Source of the DNA: Chitinophagaceae bacterium
Lineage (GTDB): Bacteria; Bacteroidota; Bacteroidia; Chitinophagales; Chitinophagaceae
Direction: 5' to 3'
DNA length: 64,000 nt
NCBI GenBank assembly: GCA_016710165.1
Contig: JADJLJ010000005.1
Coordinates: 1-64,000, forward strand
Shown: positions 43,295 to 53,065 of the stretch, one piece after another
Position numbering within the stretch: the stretch's first letter is position 1
How the letters are laid out: every line of letters begins with the position of its first letter
Notes under the pieces: generated by a model
What the model was told of the DNA's origin: nothing
The model's input: only the letters and a program-made list of their open reading frames with translations
Databases searched by the model: none
Made by a program: the position numbers and the translations under genes

Positions 43295-43993
43295 TTGGAA
43301 AACAGCAACATTATCATCCGGGTTGCCATACCCGCCGATAAAAAATATGCCCCCGTCATCACCGATGAAATGGCATCATCTGCAAAAGCCCGTGGCACCG
43401 GTATTGCCAAACGCAGCCCGGCGTACATCGAACAGAAGATGGAAGAGGGTAAGGCAGTCATTGCCCTGACCAACTCCGGTGAATGGGTGGGTTTTTGTTA
43501 TATAGAGGCCTGGGAACACAACAGGTTTGTTGCCAACAGCGGCCTCATTGTTTCTCCTGAATTCCGCAAAACAGGCGTGGCCAAAGCCATCAAGAAAAGG
43601 ATCTTTGAGTTGAGCCGGGAAAAATACCCGGATGCAAAGATCTTTGGATTGACGACCGGGCTGGCGGTGATGAAAATAAATTCCGACCTCGGCTATGAAC
43701 CGGTCACGTATTCCGAACTCACCAATGATGAACAGTTCTGGGCCGGCTGCAAAAGCTGCGTGAACTACGACATCCTGGTGAGCAAAGAGCGGAAGAACTG
43801 CATGTGCACCGCCATGCTGTTTGACCCGGCCGATCATTTTGAACCGGAAGAGACAAAAGAAGAGTTCAAGAGGCATTCGAAATTGTATGAACGTTTCATG
43901 CGCCTGAAGCAAAGCAGGCTGATCGGGTTCCTGCAGAAGAAACAGGGAGATGGCATGAAGCGGTCATTGCTTGGCCAGTTTTTTAATTTTTAA
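43295..43993 (+). CDS. GNAT acyltransferase, probable glutamate N-acyltransferase of the arginine operon
   Basis: 232 residues with a TTG start (43295); a stop lies two codons upstream and the fold begins at once (NIIIRVAIPADKKYAPVI), so this start is forced. GNAT motif A: SGLIVSPEFRKTGVAKAIKKRIFEL. A C-terminal part has Cys residues (FWAGCKSCVNYDIL, NCMCTAMLFDP). No argA or argJ is in the operon. A GNAT of this position is known in Bacteroides (BT3761) as the N-acylglutamate synthase, so I infer it makes N-acetyl- or N-succinyl-glutamate, the first step. Confidence 0.85.
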   Translation: MENSNIIIRVAIPADKKYAPVITDEMASSAKARGTGIAKRSPAYIEQKMEEGKAVIALTNSGEWVGFCYIEAWEHNRFVANSGLIVSPEFRKTGVAKAIKKRIFELSREKYPDAKIFGLTTGLAVMKINSDLGYEPVTYSELTNDEQFWAGCKSCVNYDILVSKERKNCMCTAMLFDPADHFEPEETKEEFKRHSKLYERFMRLKQSRLIGFLQKKQGDGMKRSLLGQFFNF

Positions 43994-44004
43994 AATCAGT
44001 ATAG

Positions 44005-45258
44005 ATGATCGCAAATAAAATAGAAACTTCTGGAGACTCCCCGCCAGCCGGCGGGGATGGAGGCAAAGTAGTATTGGGTTTCAGCGGGGGGTTGGATACT
44101 ACGTATTGTGTAAAATACCTCACCGAAGAAAAGGGATATGAAGTGCACTCCATCATTGTGAACACCGGTGGTTTTACAGGTGATGAATTGAAGAAAACAG
44201 AAGAACATGCATACAAGCTGGGAGTTAAAACACATACTACCGTTGATGCTGTTAAAAGTTATTACGACAAGATCATTAGGTACCTGGTTTTTGGAAATGT
44301 ATTGAAGAATAATACGTATCCCCTGAGCGTGAGTGCCGAGCGGCTTACACAGGCAGTTTTTATTGCAGAACACGTGCAACACCTGCAGGCAGACATTGTA
44401 GCGCACGGCAGTACCGGCGCCGGCAACGACCAGGTACGGTTTGATATGATATTTAATATCATGATCCCCGGCGTGGAGATCTGCACACCTATCCGGGATA
44501 TGAAATTAAGCAGGGAAGAAGAGATCGCTTATTTAAAGAGCAAGGGAGTGGAAATGAACTTTGAAAGATCCATTTACTCCATCAATAAGGGCCTGTGGGG
44601 AACCAGCGTGGGCGGTAAGGAAACCTTAAGCAGCAACGGGATGTTGCCCGAAGAGGCCTGGCCAACACCCTTGTCAAAAAAAGGGAATGAGGATCTTGAG
44701 TTGGGATTTACCAAAGGAGAATTATACAGCGTGAACGGTAAGGCATTTACACATCCATCCGAAGCGATACAGGAAGTTCAAAGGATCGCCGGGCCTTATG
44801 CAATAGGCCGGGACATACATGTGGGCGATACCATCATCGGCATCAAAGGCCGGGTAGGTTTTGAAGCCGCGGCGCCCATGATCATTTTAAAAGCGCACCA
44901 TGCCCTGGAAAAACATGTGCTTACCAAGTGGCAGCTGAACTGGAAAGACCAGCTGGCATTGTTTTATGGCAACTGGCTTCACGAAGGGCAGATCCTTGAC
45001 CCGGTGATGAGGGATGCGGAAGCCTTCTTTGAGAATTCCCAGCAAAATGTGACCGGTAAAGTGTTTGTTAACCTGGCGCCATACCGGTTCCAGGTTACCG
45101 GTATTGAATCGAACTATGACCTGATGAGCACTACGTTCGGTAAATACGGCGAGATGAACAATGGCTGGACGGGAGAGGATGTGAGAGGCTTCTCAAAGAT
45201 ATTCGGCAATCAAACCATGATCTATCACGCTGTTAAACAAATGGCAGATGGCAAATAA
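44005..45258 (+). CDS. argG: Argininosuccinate synthase
   Basis: 417 residues. It joins citrulline and aspartate with ATP. The PP-loop VVLGFSGGLDTTYCVKYL starts about residue 28, later HGSTGAGNDQVRFD. Before the PP-loop lies SGDSPPAGGDGGK, encoded by a GC-rich hairpin repeat (44037-44063) that homologues would not be expected to have. It starts 11 bp after the GNAT gene and its end overlaps argC by 11 bp. Confidence 0.96.
   Translation: MIANKIETSGDSPPAGGDGGKVVLGFSGGLDTTYCVKYLTEEKGYEVHSIIVNTGGFTGDELKKTEEHAYKLGVKTHTTVDAVKSYYDKIIRYLVFGNVLKNNTYPLSVSAERLTQAVFIAEHVQHLQADIVAHGSTGAGNDQVRFDMIFNIMIPGVEICTPIRDMKLSREEEIAYLKSKGVEMNFERSIYSINKGLWGTSVGGKETLSSNGMLPEEAWPTPLSKKGNEDLELGFTKGELYSVNGKAFTHPSEAIQEVQRIAGPYAIGRDIHVGDTIIGIKGRVGFEAAAPMIILKAHHALEKHVLTKWQLNWKDQLALFYGNWLHEGQILDPVMRDAEAFFENSQQNVTGKVFVNLAPYRFQVTGIESNYDLMSTTFGKYGEMNNGWTGEDVRGFSKIFGNQTMIYHAVKQMADGK
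44037..44063. repeat. GC-rich hairpin repeat inside argG
   Basis: CTCCCCGCCAGCCGGCGGGG followed by ATGGAGG. CCCCGCC and GGCGGGG can form a stem. Read in the gene as DSPPAGGDGG, the same frame as in argB (NSPQAGGGGG) and before argH (SPLGDGG). Confidence 0.85.
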
Positions 45259-46225
45259 GATAAAAGCAGGTATAGTGGGTGGTGCCGGTTATACCGGTGG
45301 CGAACTGGTAAGGATATTATTGAATCATCCTGCGGCCGAGATGATTTTTGTACGCAGTAAGAGCAATGCCGGGAATTTCCTGCACAGTGTGCACCAGGAC
45401 CTGCTGGGAGAAACGGATATGAGATTCGCGGCAGAGATGAATGATGATATAGATGTTTTGTTTCTCTGTGTGGGACATGGCGAAGCAAAGACCTTCCTGG
45501 AAAAAAATACGATCGGGGATAAGATAAAGATCATTGACCTGAGCCAGGATTTCAGGCTGGGCGAATCTGTTAAGCACCGGAAATTCATTTATGGTCTGCC
45601 GGAGCTGAATAAAGAAAAAATAAAGGCAGCAGATAACGTTGCCAACCCGGGTTGTTTTGCCACGGCTATCCAGTTGGGACTTTTGCCATTGGCGAAGGCT
45701 GGTTTGTTGCAGGATATATATACAACGGGCATTACAGGCTCCACGGGTGCCGGCCAGGCATTGAATGCCACATCGCATTTCAGCTGGCGGGCAAATAATA
45801 TCCAGGCATATAAAACATTAACGCACCAGCATCTTGCCGAGATCGGACAGTCGTTCCTGCAATTGAACCCTTCCGGTGATGCAGACCTGAGCTTTATTCC
45901 CTGGCGGGGGGATTTTACAAGAGGAATCTTCATCAGTTCCCAGGTAAAATGTGAATTAAGTATGGAAGAACTGAATGTATTGTATAATGAATATTATGCG
46001 ACGCATCCTTTTGTATCGCTGAGCGGCGGGTCCATCTATTTAAAACAGGTAGTGAATACAAATAGATGCTTTATCCAACTGGAAAAAGTGGGTAGTAAGC
46101 TTGTTATTCATTCTATCATTGATAATCTATTAAAAGGAGCAAGCGGGCAGGCGGTGCAGAATATGAATTTAATGTTTGGCCTGGACGAGATGGCTGGTTT
46201 GAAACTAAAAGCAAATTATTTTTAA
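45248..46225 (+). CDS. argC: N-acyl-gamma-glutamyl-phosphate reductase
   Basis: 325 residues. NADPH-dependent reduction of acylglutamyl phosphate to the semialdehyde. Rossmann start IKAGIVGGAGYTGGELVRILLNHP and the catalytic Cys motif NPGCFATAIQLGLLPL; then TGITGSTGAGQALNATSHFSWR. It overlaps argG by 11 bp. Confidence 0.96.
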   Translation: MANKIKAGIVGGAGYTGGELVRILLNHPAAEMIFVRSKSNAGNFLHSVHQDLLGETDMRFAAEMNDDIDVLFLCVGHGEAKTFLEKNTIGDKIKIIDLSQDFRLGESVKHRKFIYGLPELNKEKIKAADNVANPGCFATAIQLGLLPLAKAGLLQDIYTTGITGSTGAGQALNATSHFSWRANNIQAYKTLTHQHLAEIGQSFLQLNPSGDADLSFIPWRGDFTRGIFISSQVKCELSMEELNVLYNEYYATHPFVSLSGGSIYLKQVVNTNRCFIQLEKVGSKLVIHSIIDNLLKGASGQAVQNMNLMFGLDEMAGLKLKANYF

Positions 46226-46230
46226 AATTA

Positions 46231-46294
46231 ACCGCGGAGGCGCAAAGACGCAAAGAAAAGATCAGTTAACTCGGCGTCTTTGCGCCTTAGCGGT
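46231..46294. repeat. Strong hairpin element between argC and argD
   Basis: ACCGCGGAGGCGCAAAGACGC (46231-46251) pairs with 46274-46294 at 19 of 21 positions. It belongs to the CGCAAAG repeat class seen near 1 kb and 2.8 kb. In the operon mRNA it would form a long stem 12 bp before the argD ATG and could influence mRNA processing or argD translation. Confidence 0.8.
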
Positions 46295-46306
46295 AAAAAA
46301 AATAAA

Positions 46307-47437
46307 ATGAAACTATTCGACGTATATCCACTCAATGACATCACAATTGAAAAAGCATTGGGCTCTTATGTGTGGGATGACAAGGGTGAAAAATACCTGG
46401 ACCTCTATGGTGGTCATGCAGTCATTTCCATCGGGCATACCCATCCGCATTATGTAAAACGGATAGAAGATCAGCTGCACAAAGTGGGGTTCTATTCCAA
46501 CTCAATAAAAATACCCTTACAGGTTGAACTGGCTGAAAAACTCGGGAAGGTCTCCGGTAAGGAAGACTACCAGCTCTTCTTATGCAATTCCGGGGCAGAA
46601 GCCAATGAGAATGCTTTAAAGCTGGCTTCGTTCTATAATGGAAGAAAAAAAGTGATCGCTTTTAAAAAAGCATTTCATGGCCGGACTTCCCTGGCAGTTG
46701 CGGCAACAGATAACCCGAATATCGTGGCCCCGGTGAATGAAACAGACAATATCATCTTCCTGCCTTTCAACGATGAAGCAGCGTTGGAAGAAGCCTTTAA
46801 GCAAAACGATATTTCATCTGTCATCATCGAGGGAATACAGGGAGTTGGCGGGATCAATGTTGCCGCTGATCCATTTCTCCAAAAGATAAGAACACTGTGT
46901 GATCAATATAATGCAGTTTTTATTGCCGACAGTGTCCAGTGTGGCTATGGGCGTAGCGGAAAATTTTATTCACATGATCATGCCGGCGTGAATGCCGACA
47001 TATATACGATGGCAAAAGGAATGGGAAATGGCTTCCCGGTTGCCGGCATTTCCATCTCGCCCAAAATCAAGCCAAAGCACTTCATGCTGGGTACAACCTT
47101 TGGTGGCAATCACCTGGCTTGTGCGGCTGCACTGGCTGTATTGGAAGTGATGGAAGAAGAGAAATTAATGGACAATGCCAGAGCGGTTGGTGAATACCTG
47201 GTCAATGAGCTGAAAAAACTGCCAGCAATAAAAGAAGTAAGGGGGAGAGGACTGATGATCGGAATAGAATTACCCGAAGAGTTAAATGGAGTGAAGAAGA
47301 ACCTGCTGTTCAAACACAAAATTTTTACCGGGGAAGCAAAACCAAATGTGATACGCTTGCTGCCTGCTTTGAATATTACCAGGACCGAAGCGGATTTTTT
47401 TTTACAGGCCATTAAAACCGAGTTAAACCTGGTCTGA
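46307..47437 (+). CDS. argD: Acylornithine aminotransferase
   Basis: 376 residues from ATG 46307. PLP-dependent class III aminotransferase: YLDLYGGHAVISIGHTHPHYV, FLCNSGAEANENALKLA (PLP phosphate), VIIEGIQGVGGINVA, FIADSVQCGYGRSGKFYSHDH, and the PLP lysine in DIYTMAKGMGNGFPVA. It converts the semialdehyde to N-acylornithine. Confidence 0.95.
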   Translation: MKLFDVYPLNDITIEKALGSYVWDDKGEKYLDLYGGHAVISIGHTHPHYVKRIEDQLHKVGFYSNSIKIPLQVELAEKLGKVSGKEDYQLFLCNSGAEANENALKLASFYNGRKKVIAFKKAFHGRTSLAVAATDNPNIVAPVNETDNIIFLPFNDEAALEEAFKQNDISSVIIEGIQGVGGINVAADPFLQKIRTLCDQYNAVFIADSVQCGYGRSGKFYSHDHAGVNADIYTMAKGMGNGFPVAGISISPKIKPKHFMLGTTFGGNHLACAAALAVLEVMEEEKLMDNARAVGEYLVNELKKLPAIKEVRGRGLMIGIELPEELNGVKKNLLFKHKIFTGEAKPNVIRLLPALNITRTEADFFLQAIKTELNLV

Positions 47438-47530
47438 CGCCCCGCCTGCCTGCCGGCAGGCAGGTCTGGCCAACGAAGAAAAAACAATTTAAATCATGGT
47501 CTGACGCCCTCGTCTGACCAACGAAGAAAA
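47431..47530. repeat. Direct repeat with a 20-bp palindrome between argD and argF'
   Basis: GGTCTGACGCCC ... GTCTGGCCAACGAAGAAAA occurs at 47431-47482 and again in shorter form at 47498-47530. The first copy holds the perfect palindrome CCTGCCTGCCGGCAGGCAGG (47445-47464). The first copy begins inside the argD stop codon. Confidence 0.8.
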
Positions 47531-47535
47531 CAGCA

Positions 47536-48489
47536 ATGCAAAACTTTATCTCAGTAAACGATGTTGAAGATGTGAACGCCCTGGCGGAAAAGGCGTTGGC
47601 GTATAAAGCCGATCCGTTTGCCGACCGGAACCTCGGTGTTGACAAACGGATCGGCTTGTTATTTTTGAATCCGTCACTGAGGACAAGGCTGAGTACACAG
47701 GTGGCTGCCATGAACCTGGGAATGAAAGCCATTGTGCTGAACGTGGACAAGGAAGGCTGGGCGTTGGAATTTGAAGAGGGAGCCATCATGAATGGCGTTA
47801 CGGTTGAGCACATCAAAGATGCGGCACCAACCCTGGGCCAGTACTTCGATATTTTATGCATCCGTACATTCCCTGCTCTAAAGAACCGGGAGGAGGATTA
47901 TGCGGAAACGGTGATCAGCCAGTTCATTAAATATGCCGGGGTACCTATTGTTAGCCTGGAAAGTGCCACACTGCATCCGTTGCAAAGCCTTACCGATATC
48001 ATTACCATCAAGGAAACATTTGCAGGAAAGGACAGGCCAAAAGTGGTCTTAACCTGGGCGCCGCATGTAAAAGCATTGCCGCAGTGTGTGGCCAATTCCT
48101 TTGCGCAATGGATCAATGCATGGGGAGAGGCAGACTTTGTGATCACGCATCCGGCCGGGTATGAACTGGAAGAGGCATTCACCCGTGGGGCAAGCATCAC
48201 GGCCGACCAGGATGAAGCATTAATAAATGCCGACTATGTATATGTAAAGAACTGGAGCAGCTACCACGATTATGGAAAGGTCATCTGTACTGACGCTTCC
48301 TGGATGTTGACCAATGAAAAACTGGAGCGCACAAATAATGCAAAACTGATGCATTGTTTACCGGTGCGCAGGAATGTGGAACTGGGTGATGACATACTGG
48401 ATGGCAGCAACAGCCTTGTAACCCGGCAGGCGGGCAACCGGGTATGGGCTGCACAGGCCGTATTAAGCGAAATATTAAAGCCGGTGTGA
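47536..48489 (+). CDS. argF': N-acylornithine carbamoyltransferase (ArgF'-type, acetyl- or succinyl-)
   Basis: 317 residues. It carbamoylates an N-acylornithine to N-acylcitrulline rather than free ornithine. The carbamoyl-phosphate loop is FLNPSLRTRLSTQVAA, the central HPLQSLTDIITIKE, and the end MHCLPVRRNVELGDDIL. The family is the AOTCase/SOTCase type of Bacteroidota and Xanthomonas. HIKDAAPTLGQY has a Pro at what I believe is the residue separating SOTCase (Pro) from AOTCase (Glu), which would favour succinyl substrates; this needs an alignment. Its stop overlaps the argB ATG (TGATG). Confidence 0.92.
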   Translation: MQNFISVNDVEDVNALAEKALAYKADPFADRNLGVDKRIGLLFLNPSLRTRLSTQVAAMNLGMKAIVLNVDKEGWALEFEEGAIMNGVTVEHIKDAAPTLGQYFDILCIRTFPALKNREEDYAETVISQFIKYAGVPIVSLESATLHPLQSLTDIITIKETFAGKDRPKVVLTWAPHVKALPQCVANSFAQWINAWGEADFVITHPAGYELEEAFTRGASITADQDEALINADYVYVKNWSSYHDYGKVICTDASWMLTNEKLERTNNAKLMHCLPVRRNVELGDDILDGSNSLVTRQAGNRVWAAQAVLSEILKPV

Positions 48490-49304
48490 TGGAAAAATTA
48501 TTTGTCATAAAGATCGGGGGGAATGTTATTGATGATGCAGAGGCATTGCGGTCATTCCTGATTGATTTTGCTGCTGTGGAGGGCAAAAAGATACTCGTTC
48601 ATGGCGGGGGAAAGATCGCAACATCCATTGGTAAACAACTGGGCATTGAGCCGAATTATGTAAATGGAAGACGGATAACAGATGCCGCGACCATCGACCT
48701 GGTAACCATGGTGTATGGCGGTTTGCTGAACAAGAAGATCGTGGCAGGGCTGCAACTGTTCAATTGCAATGCACTGGGCCTGACCGGGGCGGATGCCAAT
48801 ATCATACCAGCAACAAAAAGACCTTTTGCTAACTCCCCGCAAGCCGGCGGGGGTGGGGGCATTGATTTCGGTTTTGTGGGTGATGTTAACAGTTATCAGT
48901 TATCAGTTAGTAGTTTGCAGGTATTTCTTACTAATCATCTGGTTCCGGTTGTGGCACCTCTGACCCATGACGGCAAGGGGCAGTTATTGAATACCAATGC
49001 AGATACCATTGCTTCGGCCTTGGCCATTGCGTTGTCGGCACATTATGATGTAAGGCTGATCTATTGTTTTGAAAAGAAAGGTGTGCTGGAGAATGTGGAT
49101 GATGGGTCATCGGTGATCGGGCTGATAAATAAGGAAAGATACCAGCAATTGATTGCAGGTAAAAAACTGGCGGATGGCATTCTTCCAAAGATCGACAATG
49201 CGTTTGCTGCCATCGACAGTGGCGTAAAAGAAGTTCTGATAGGTGATGCAAATGATCTGTTGCTGAATGTTACGGAAAATGTAAAAGGAACCCTGTTCCG
49301 GTAA
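48489..49304 (+). CDS. argB: N-acylglutamate kinase
   Basis: 271 residues from ATG 48489 (an upstream ATG inside argF' is not needed). Amino-acid kinase fold: FVIKIGGNVIDD, ILVHGGGKIATS, NCNALGLTGADANII and LTHDGKGQLLNTNADTIASALA. It phosphorylates N-acylglutamate, the second step. Two repeats are inside: a GC-rich hairpin (SPQAGGGGG) and a CAGTTAT array (NSYQLSVSSLQ), between the Ala-rich loop and LVPVVAP. Starts and stops overlap both neighbours by 1 bp. Confidence 0.95.
   Translation: MEKLFVIKIGGNVIDDAEALRSFLIDFAAVEGKKILVHGGGKIATSIGKQLGIEPNYVNGRRITDAATIDLVTMVYGGLLNKKIVAGLQLFNCNALGLTGADANIIPATKRPFANSPQAGGGGGIDFGFVGDVNSYQLSVSSLQVFLTNHLVPVVAPLTHDGKGQLLNTNADTIASALAIALSAHYDVRLIYCFEKKGVLENVDDGSSVIGLINKERYQQLIAGKKLADGILPKIDNAFAAIDSGVKEVLIGDANDLLLNVTENVKGTLFR
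48833..48859. repeat. GC-rich hairpin repeat inside argB
   Basis: CTCCCCGCAAGCCGGCGGGG followed by GTGGGGG. Differs from the argG copy at four of 27 positions and is read in the same frame (SPxAGGxGG). Confidence 0.85.
48890..48910. repeat. 7-bp tandem repeat (CAGTTAT) inside argB
   Basis: CAGTTAT twice, then CAGTTAG. Encodes SYQLSV. It is 31 bp downstream of the hairpin repeat in the same gene. Confidence 0.75.
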
Positions 49305-50386
49305 TGGATACTGACATATTATATAATGATGCCGTGGGGTTATTGAAACAATTAATAGCCACGCCTTCTTTTTCAAAAGAGGAAGATAAGACCGCGATGA
49401 TCATCGGGCAGTTTTTCAGCGACAGGAAAATCCCGGTTAACCGGCTGCTGAATAATGTGTACTGTGTAAATAAACATTTTGATCCCACGAAGCCGGCCAT
49501 TTTACTCAACTCACACCACGATACGGTAAGGCCAAACCCGCAGTATACAAGGGATCCGTTTAGCCCGGTTATTGAAGACGGGAAACTCTATGGCCTCGGC
49601 AGCAATGATGCCGGGGGATGCCTGGTAAGCCTTATTGCTGCGTTTCTTTTTTTCTACAATAAAGAGAATTTGAAATATAACCTTGTTATAGCAGCGACTG
49701 CTGAAGAGGAAATAAGCGGCACAAATGGGATAGAAAAGTTGCTGGCTTTAGCGGAGTCCGTTTCCCCATTCAGGGAGTTGGGTGGCGCCCTTGTGGGTGA
49801 ACCCACGCAAACCAATTTAGCCATTGCTGAAAAAGGGTTGCTGGTATTGGATTGCGTTGCAAACGGTAAAGCAGGACATGCTGCAAGAGAAGAAGGAGTG
49901 AATGCCATTTACAAAGCCATGCCTGGTATTGAATGGTTCAGAACATATCAATTCCCGAAACTATCTGAAAGCCTGGGCCCGGTGAAAATGTCTGTAACCT
50001 CCATCAATACGGAGAACAAGGCACACAACATGGTGCCGGCCATCTGTAGCTTTGTGGTAGATATCCGGGTTACAGATGAATATACGCATGAAGAGATACT
50101 GGAAACAATAAAGCATCATGTGAAATGTGAAGTGCAGCCAAGGAGCATGCGGTTGCGTTCATCCAAAATAGCTGTTGATCACCCCTTGGTAAAGGCTGGC
50201 ATTATGCTGGGAAAGCAGATCTATGGTTCACCAACCACTTCCGATGCAGCCTTGATCCATGCGCCCGTTTTAAAGTGCGGCCCTGGCGATAGCGCAAGAA
50301 GTCATGCAGCAGACGAATTCATTTACCTGGAAGAAATTAAGGAAGGTATTGAAACGTACATCAACATACTTCAACAAATAATGTAG
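49304..50386 (+). CDS. argE: N-acylornithine/N-acylcitrulline deacylase (M20 family)
   Basis: 360 residues. M20 metallopeptidase: LLNSHHDTVRPN (metal His/Asp), GLGSNDAGGCLVSLIAA (bridging Asp), AATAEEEISGTNGIE (catalytic Glu pair), GEPTQTNLAIAEKG and the last metal His in SARSHAADEFI. In this pathway it should remove the acyl group from acylcitrulline, since the carbamoyl transfer uses acylornithine. Its first base is the last base of the argB stop. Confidence 0.92.
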   Translation: MDTDILYNDAVGLLKQLIATPSFSKEEDKTAMIIGQFFSDRKIPVNRLLNNVYCVNKHFDPTKPAILLNSHHDTVRPNPQYTRDPFSPVIEDGKLYGLGSNDAGGCLVSLIAAFLFFYNKENLKYNLVIAATAEEEISGTNGIEKLLALAESVSPFRELGGALVGEPTQTNLAIAEKGLLVLDCVANGKAGHAAREEGVNAIYKAMPGIEWFRTYQFPKLSESLGPVKMSVTSINTENKAHNMVPAICSFVVDIRVTDEYTHEEILETIKHHVKCEVQPRSMRLRSSKIAVDHPLVKAGIMLGKQIYGSPTTSDAALIHAPVLKCGPGDSARSHAADEFIYLEEIKEGIETYINILQQIM

Positions 50387-50434
50387 ATCATTCACCATAA
50401 ATAAAAATGAAATGGTAAACTCAGAAAGCGCTGG

Positions 50435-50455
50435 CTCCCCTTTAGGGGATGGGGG
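50435..50455. repeat. GC-rich hairpin repeat at the argH start
   Basis: CTCCCCTTTAGGGGATGGGGG, a short version of the argG/argB element, 1 bp before the likely argH ATG (50457). Confidence 0.7.
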
Positions 50456-50456
50456 T

Positions 50457-51788
<1,332 letters not shown>

Positions 51789-51815
51789 ATTTGTCGCTAC
51801 AACTGTATTCTGGTA

Positions 51816-52985
51816 ATGACTGATCAGGCTTCTAAAAAGCGAATTGCGATTTTTGGCTCCACAGGTTCTATAGGCACCCAGGCGCTGGATGTTATCCGTG
51901 CCAATCCTTCCTTGTTTGAGGTGGAGATCCTTACAGCCCAGACCAATGATGAATTACTGATCACCCAGGCCATGGAATTCAGGCCCAATGCGGTGGTCAT
52001 TGGCGACCATACCCGGTATGAAAAGGTCAGGACAGCGCTTTCTTCCACCGACATCAAAGTGTTTGCCGGAGAATCTGCCCTGGAAGAAGTGGCCGATTTT
52101 GATACCTATGATATGATGCTGGCAGGCATTGTTGGTTTTGCCGGCCTTAAACCCACATTAAAGGCGGTGGAAAAAGGAAAGGCTGTGGCCCTTGCCAATA
52201 AGGAGACCCTGGTGGTGGCGGGCGATATCGTGATGCAGACAGCCATAGACAAAAGGGTTCCTATCATCCCGGTAGACAGTGAGCATTCTGCCATTTTCCA
52301 ATGCCTGGTCGGTGAGATGAGAAATCCCATCGAGAAGATCATCCTTACCGCAAGCGGGGGCCCTTTCCTCGGAAAGAAACCGAACTTCCTGGTGAATGTA
52401 AAGAGAGAGCATGCACTTCAGCATCCCAACTGGAGCATGGGTGCCAAGATATCGATCGATTCAGCCACCCTGATGAACAAGGGCCTGGAGATGATCGAAG
52501 CCAAATGGCTTTTCAACCTGCGGCCCGACCAGATACAGGTAGTGATCCATCCGCAAAGCATCATACACAGCATGGTTCAGTTTGAAGACGGGAGTATAAA
52601 AGCACAAATGGGATTGCCCGATATGAAACTGCCCATTCAGTATGCCATGGCATTCCCGGGCAGGGTAAAGAACGACCTTCCCCGTTTCAGCTTCCGCCGC
52701 TATCCTTCGCTCACTTTTGAAGAACCGGATGTTAAAACTTTCAGAAATTTACTGCTGGCAACCGAAGCGCTTAACCAGGGAGGAAATATGCCCTGCGTGC
52801 TGAATGCAGCCAATGAAATAGCCGTTTGGGCCTTTCTCCGTAACCGCATTGGCTTTCTAGACATGACAGCCATGGTGGAAAAGACCATGCAAAAAATATC
52901 TTTCATCGAAAAACCAACCCTGCAACAATATTTTGACAGCGACGGTGAAGCCCGTAATTTTGCGGCTTCGCTGATAAACCTGTAA
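51816..52985 (+). CDS. dxr: 1-deoxy-D-xylulose 5-phosphate reductoisomerase
   Basis: 389 residues. MEP-pathway isoprenoid synthesis. NADPH site IAIFGSTGSIGTQALDVI, ALANKETLVVAGDI, IPVDSEHSAIFQCL (metal and substrate), ILTASGGPFL, SMGAKISIDSATLMNKGLEMIEAKWLF and VIHPQSIIHSMVQF. Full length. Followed by rseP on the same strand after 80 bp. Confidence 0.97.
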   Translation: MTDQASKKRIAIFGSTGSIGTQALDVIRANPSLFEVEILTAQTNDELLITQAMEFRPNAVVIGDHTRYEKVRTALSSTDIKVFAGESALEEVADFDTYDMMLAGIVGFAGLKPTLKAVEKGKAVALANKETLVVAGDIVMQTAIDKRVPIIPVDSEHSAIFQCLVGEMRNPIEKIILTASGGPFLGKKPNFLVNVKREHALQHPNWSMGAKISIDSATLMNKGLEMIEAKWLFNLRPDQIQVVIHPQSIIHSMVQFEDGSIKAQMGLPDMKLPIQYAMAFPGRVKNDLPRFSFRRYPSLTFEEPDVKTFRNLLLATEALNQGGNMPCVLNAANEIAVWAFLRNRIGFLDMTAMVEKTMQKISFIEKPTLQQYFDSDGEARNFAASLINL

Positions 52986-53065
52986 ACGGGATCATGAGAC
53001 CGCTTTTGTACCGGGCGAAGCCGGAGTTTTTTTCAGCAACAATAAACATTAATACAAATCTTTAA

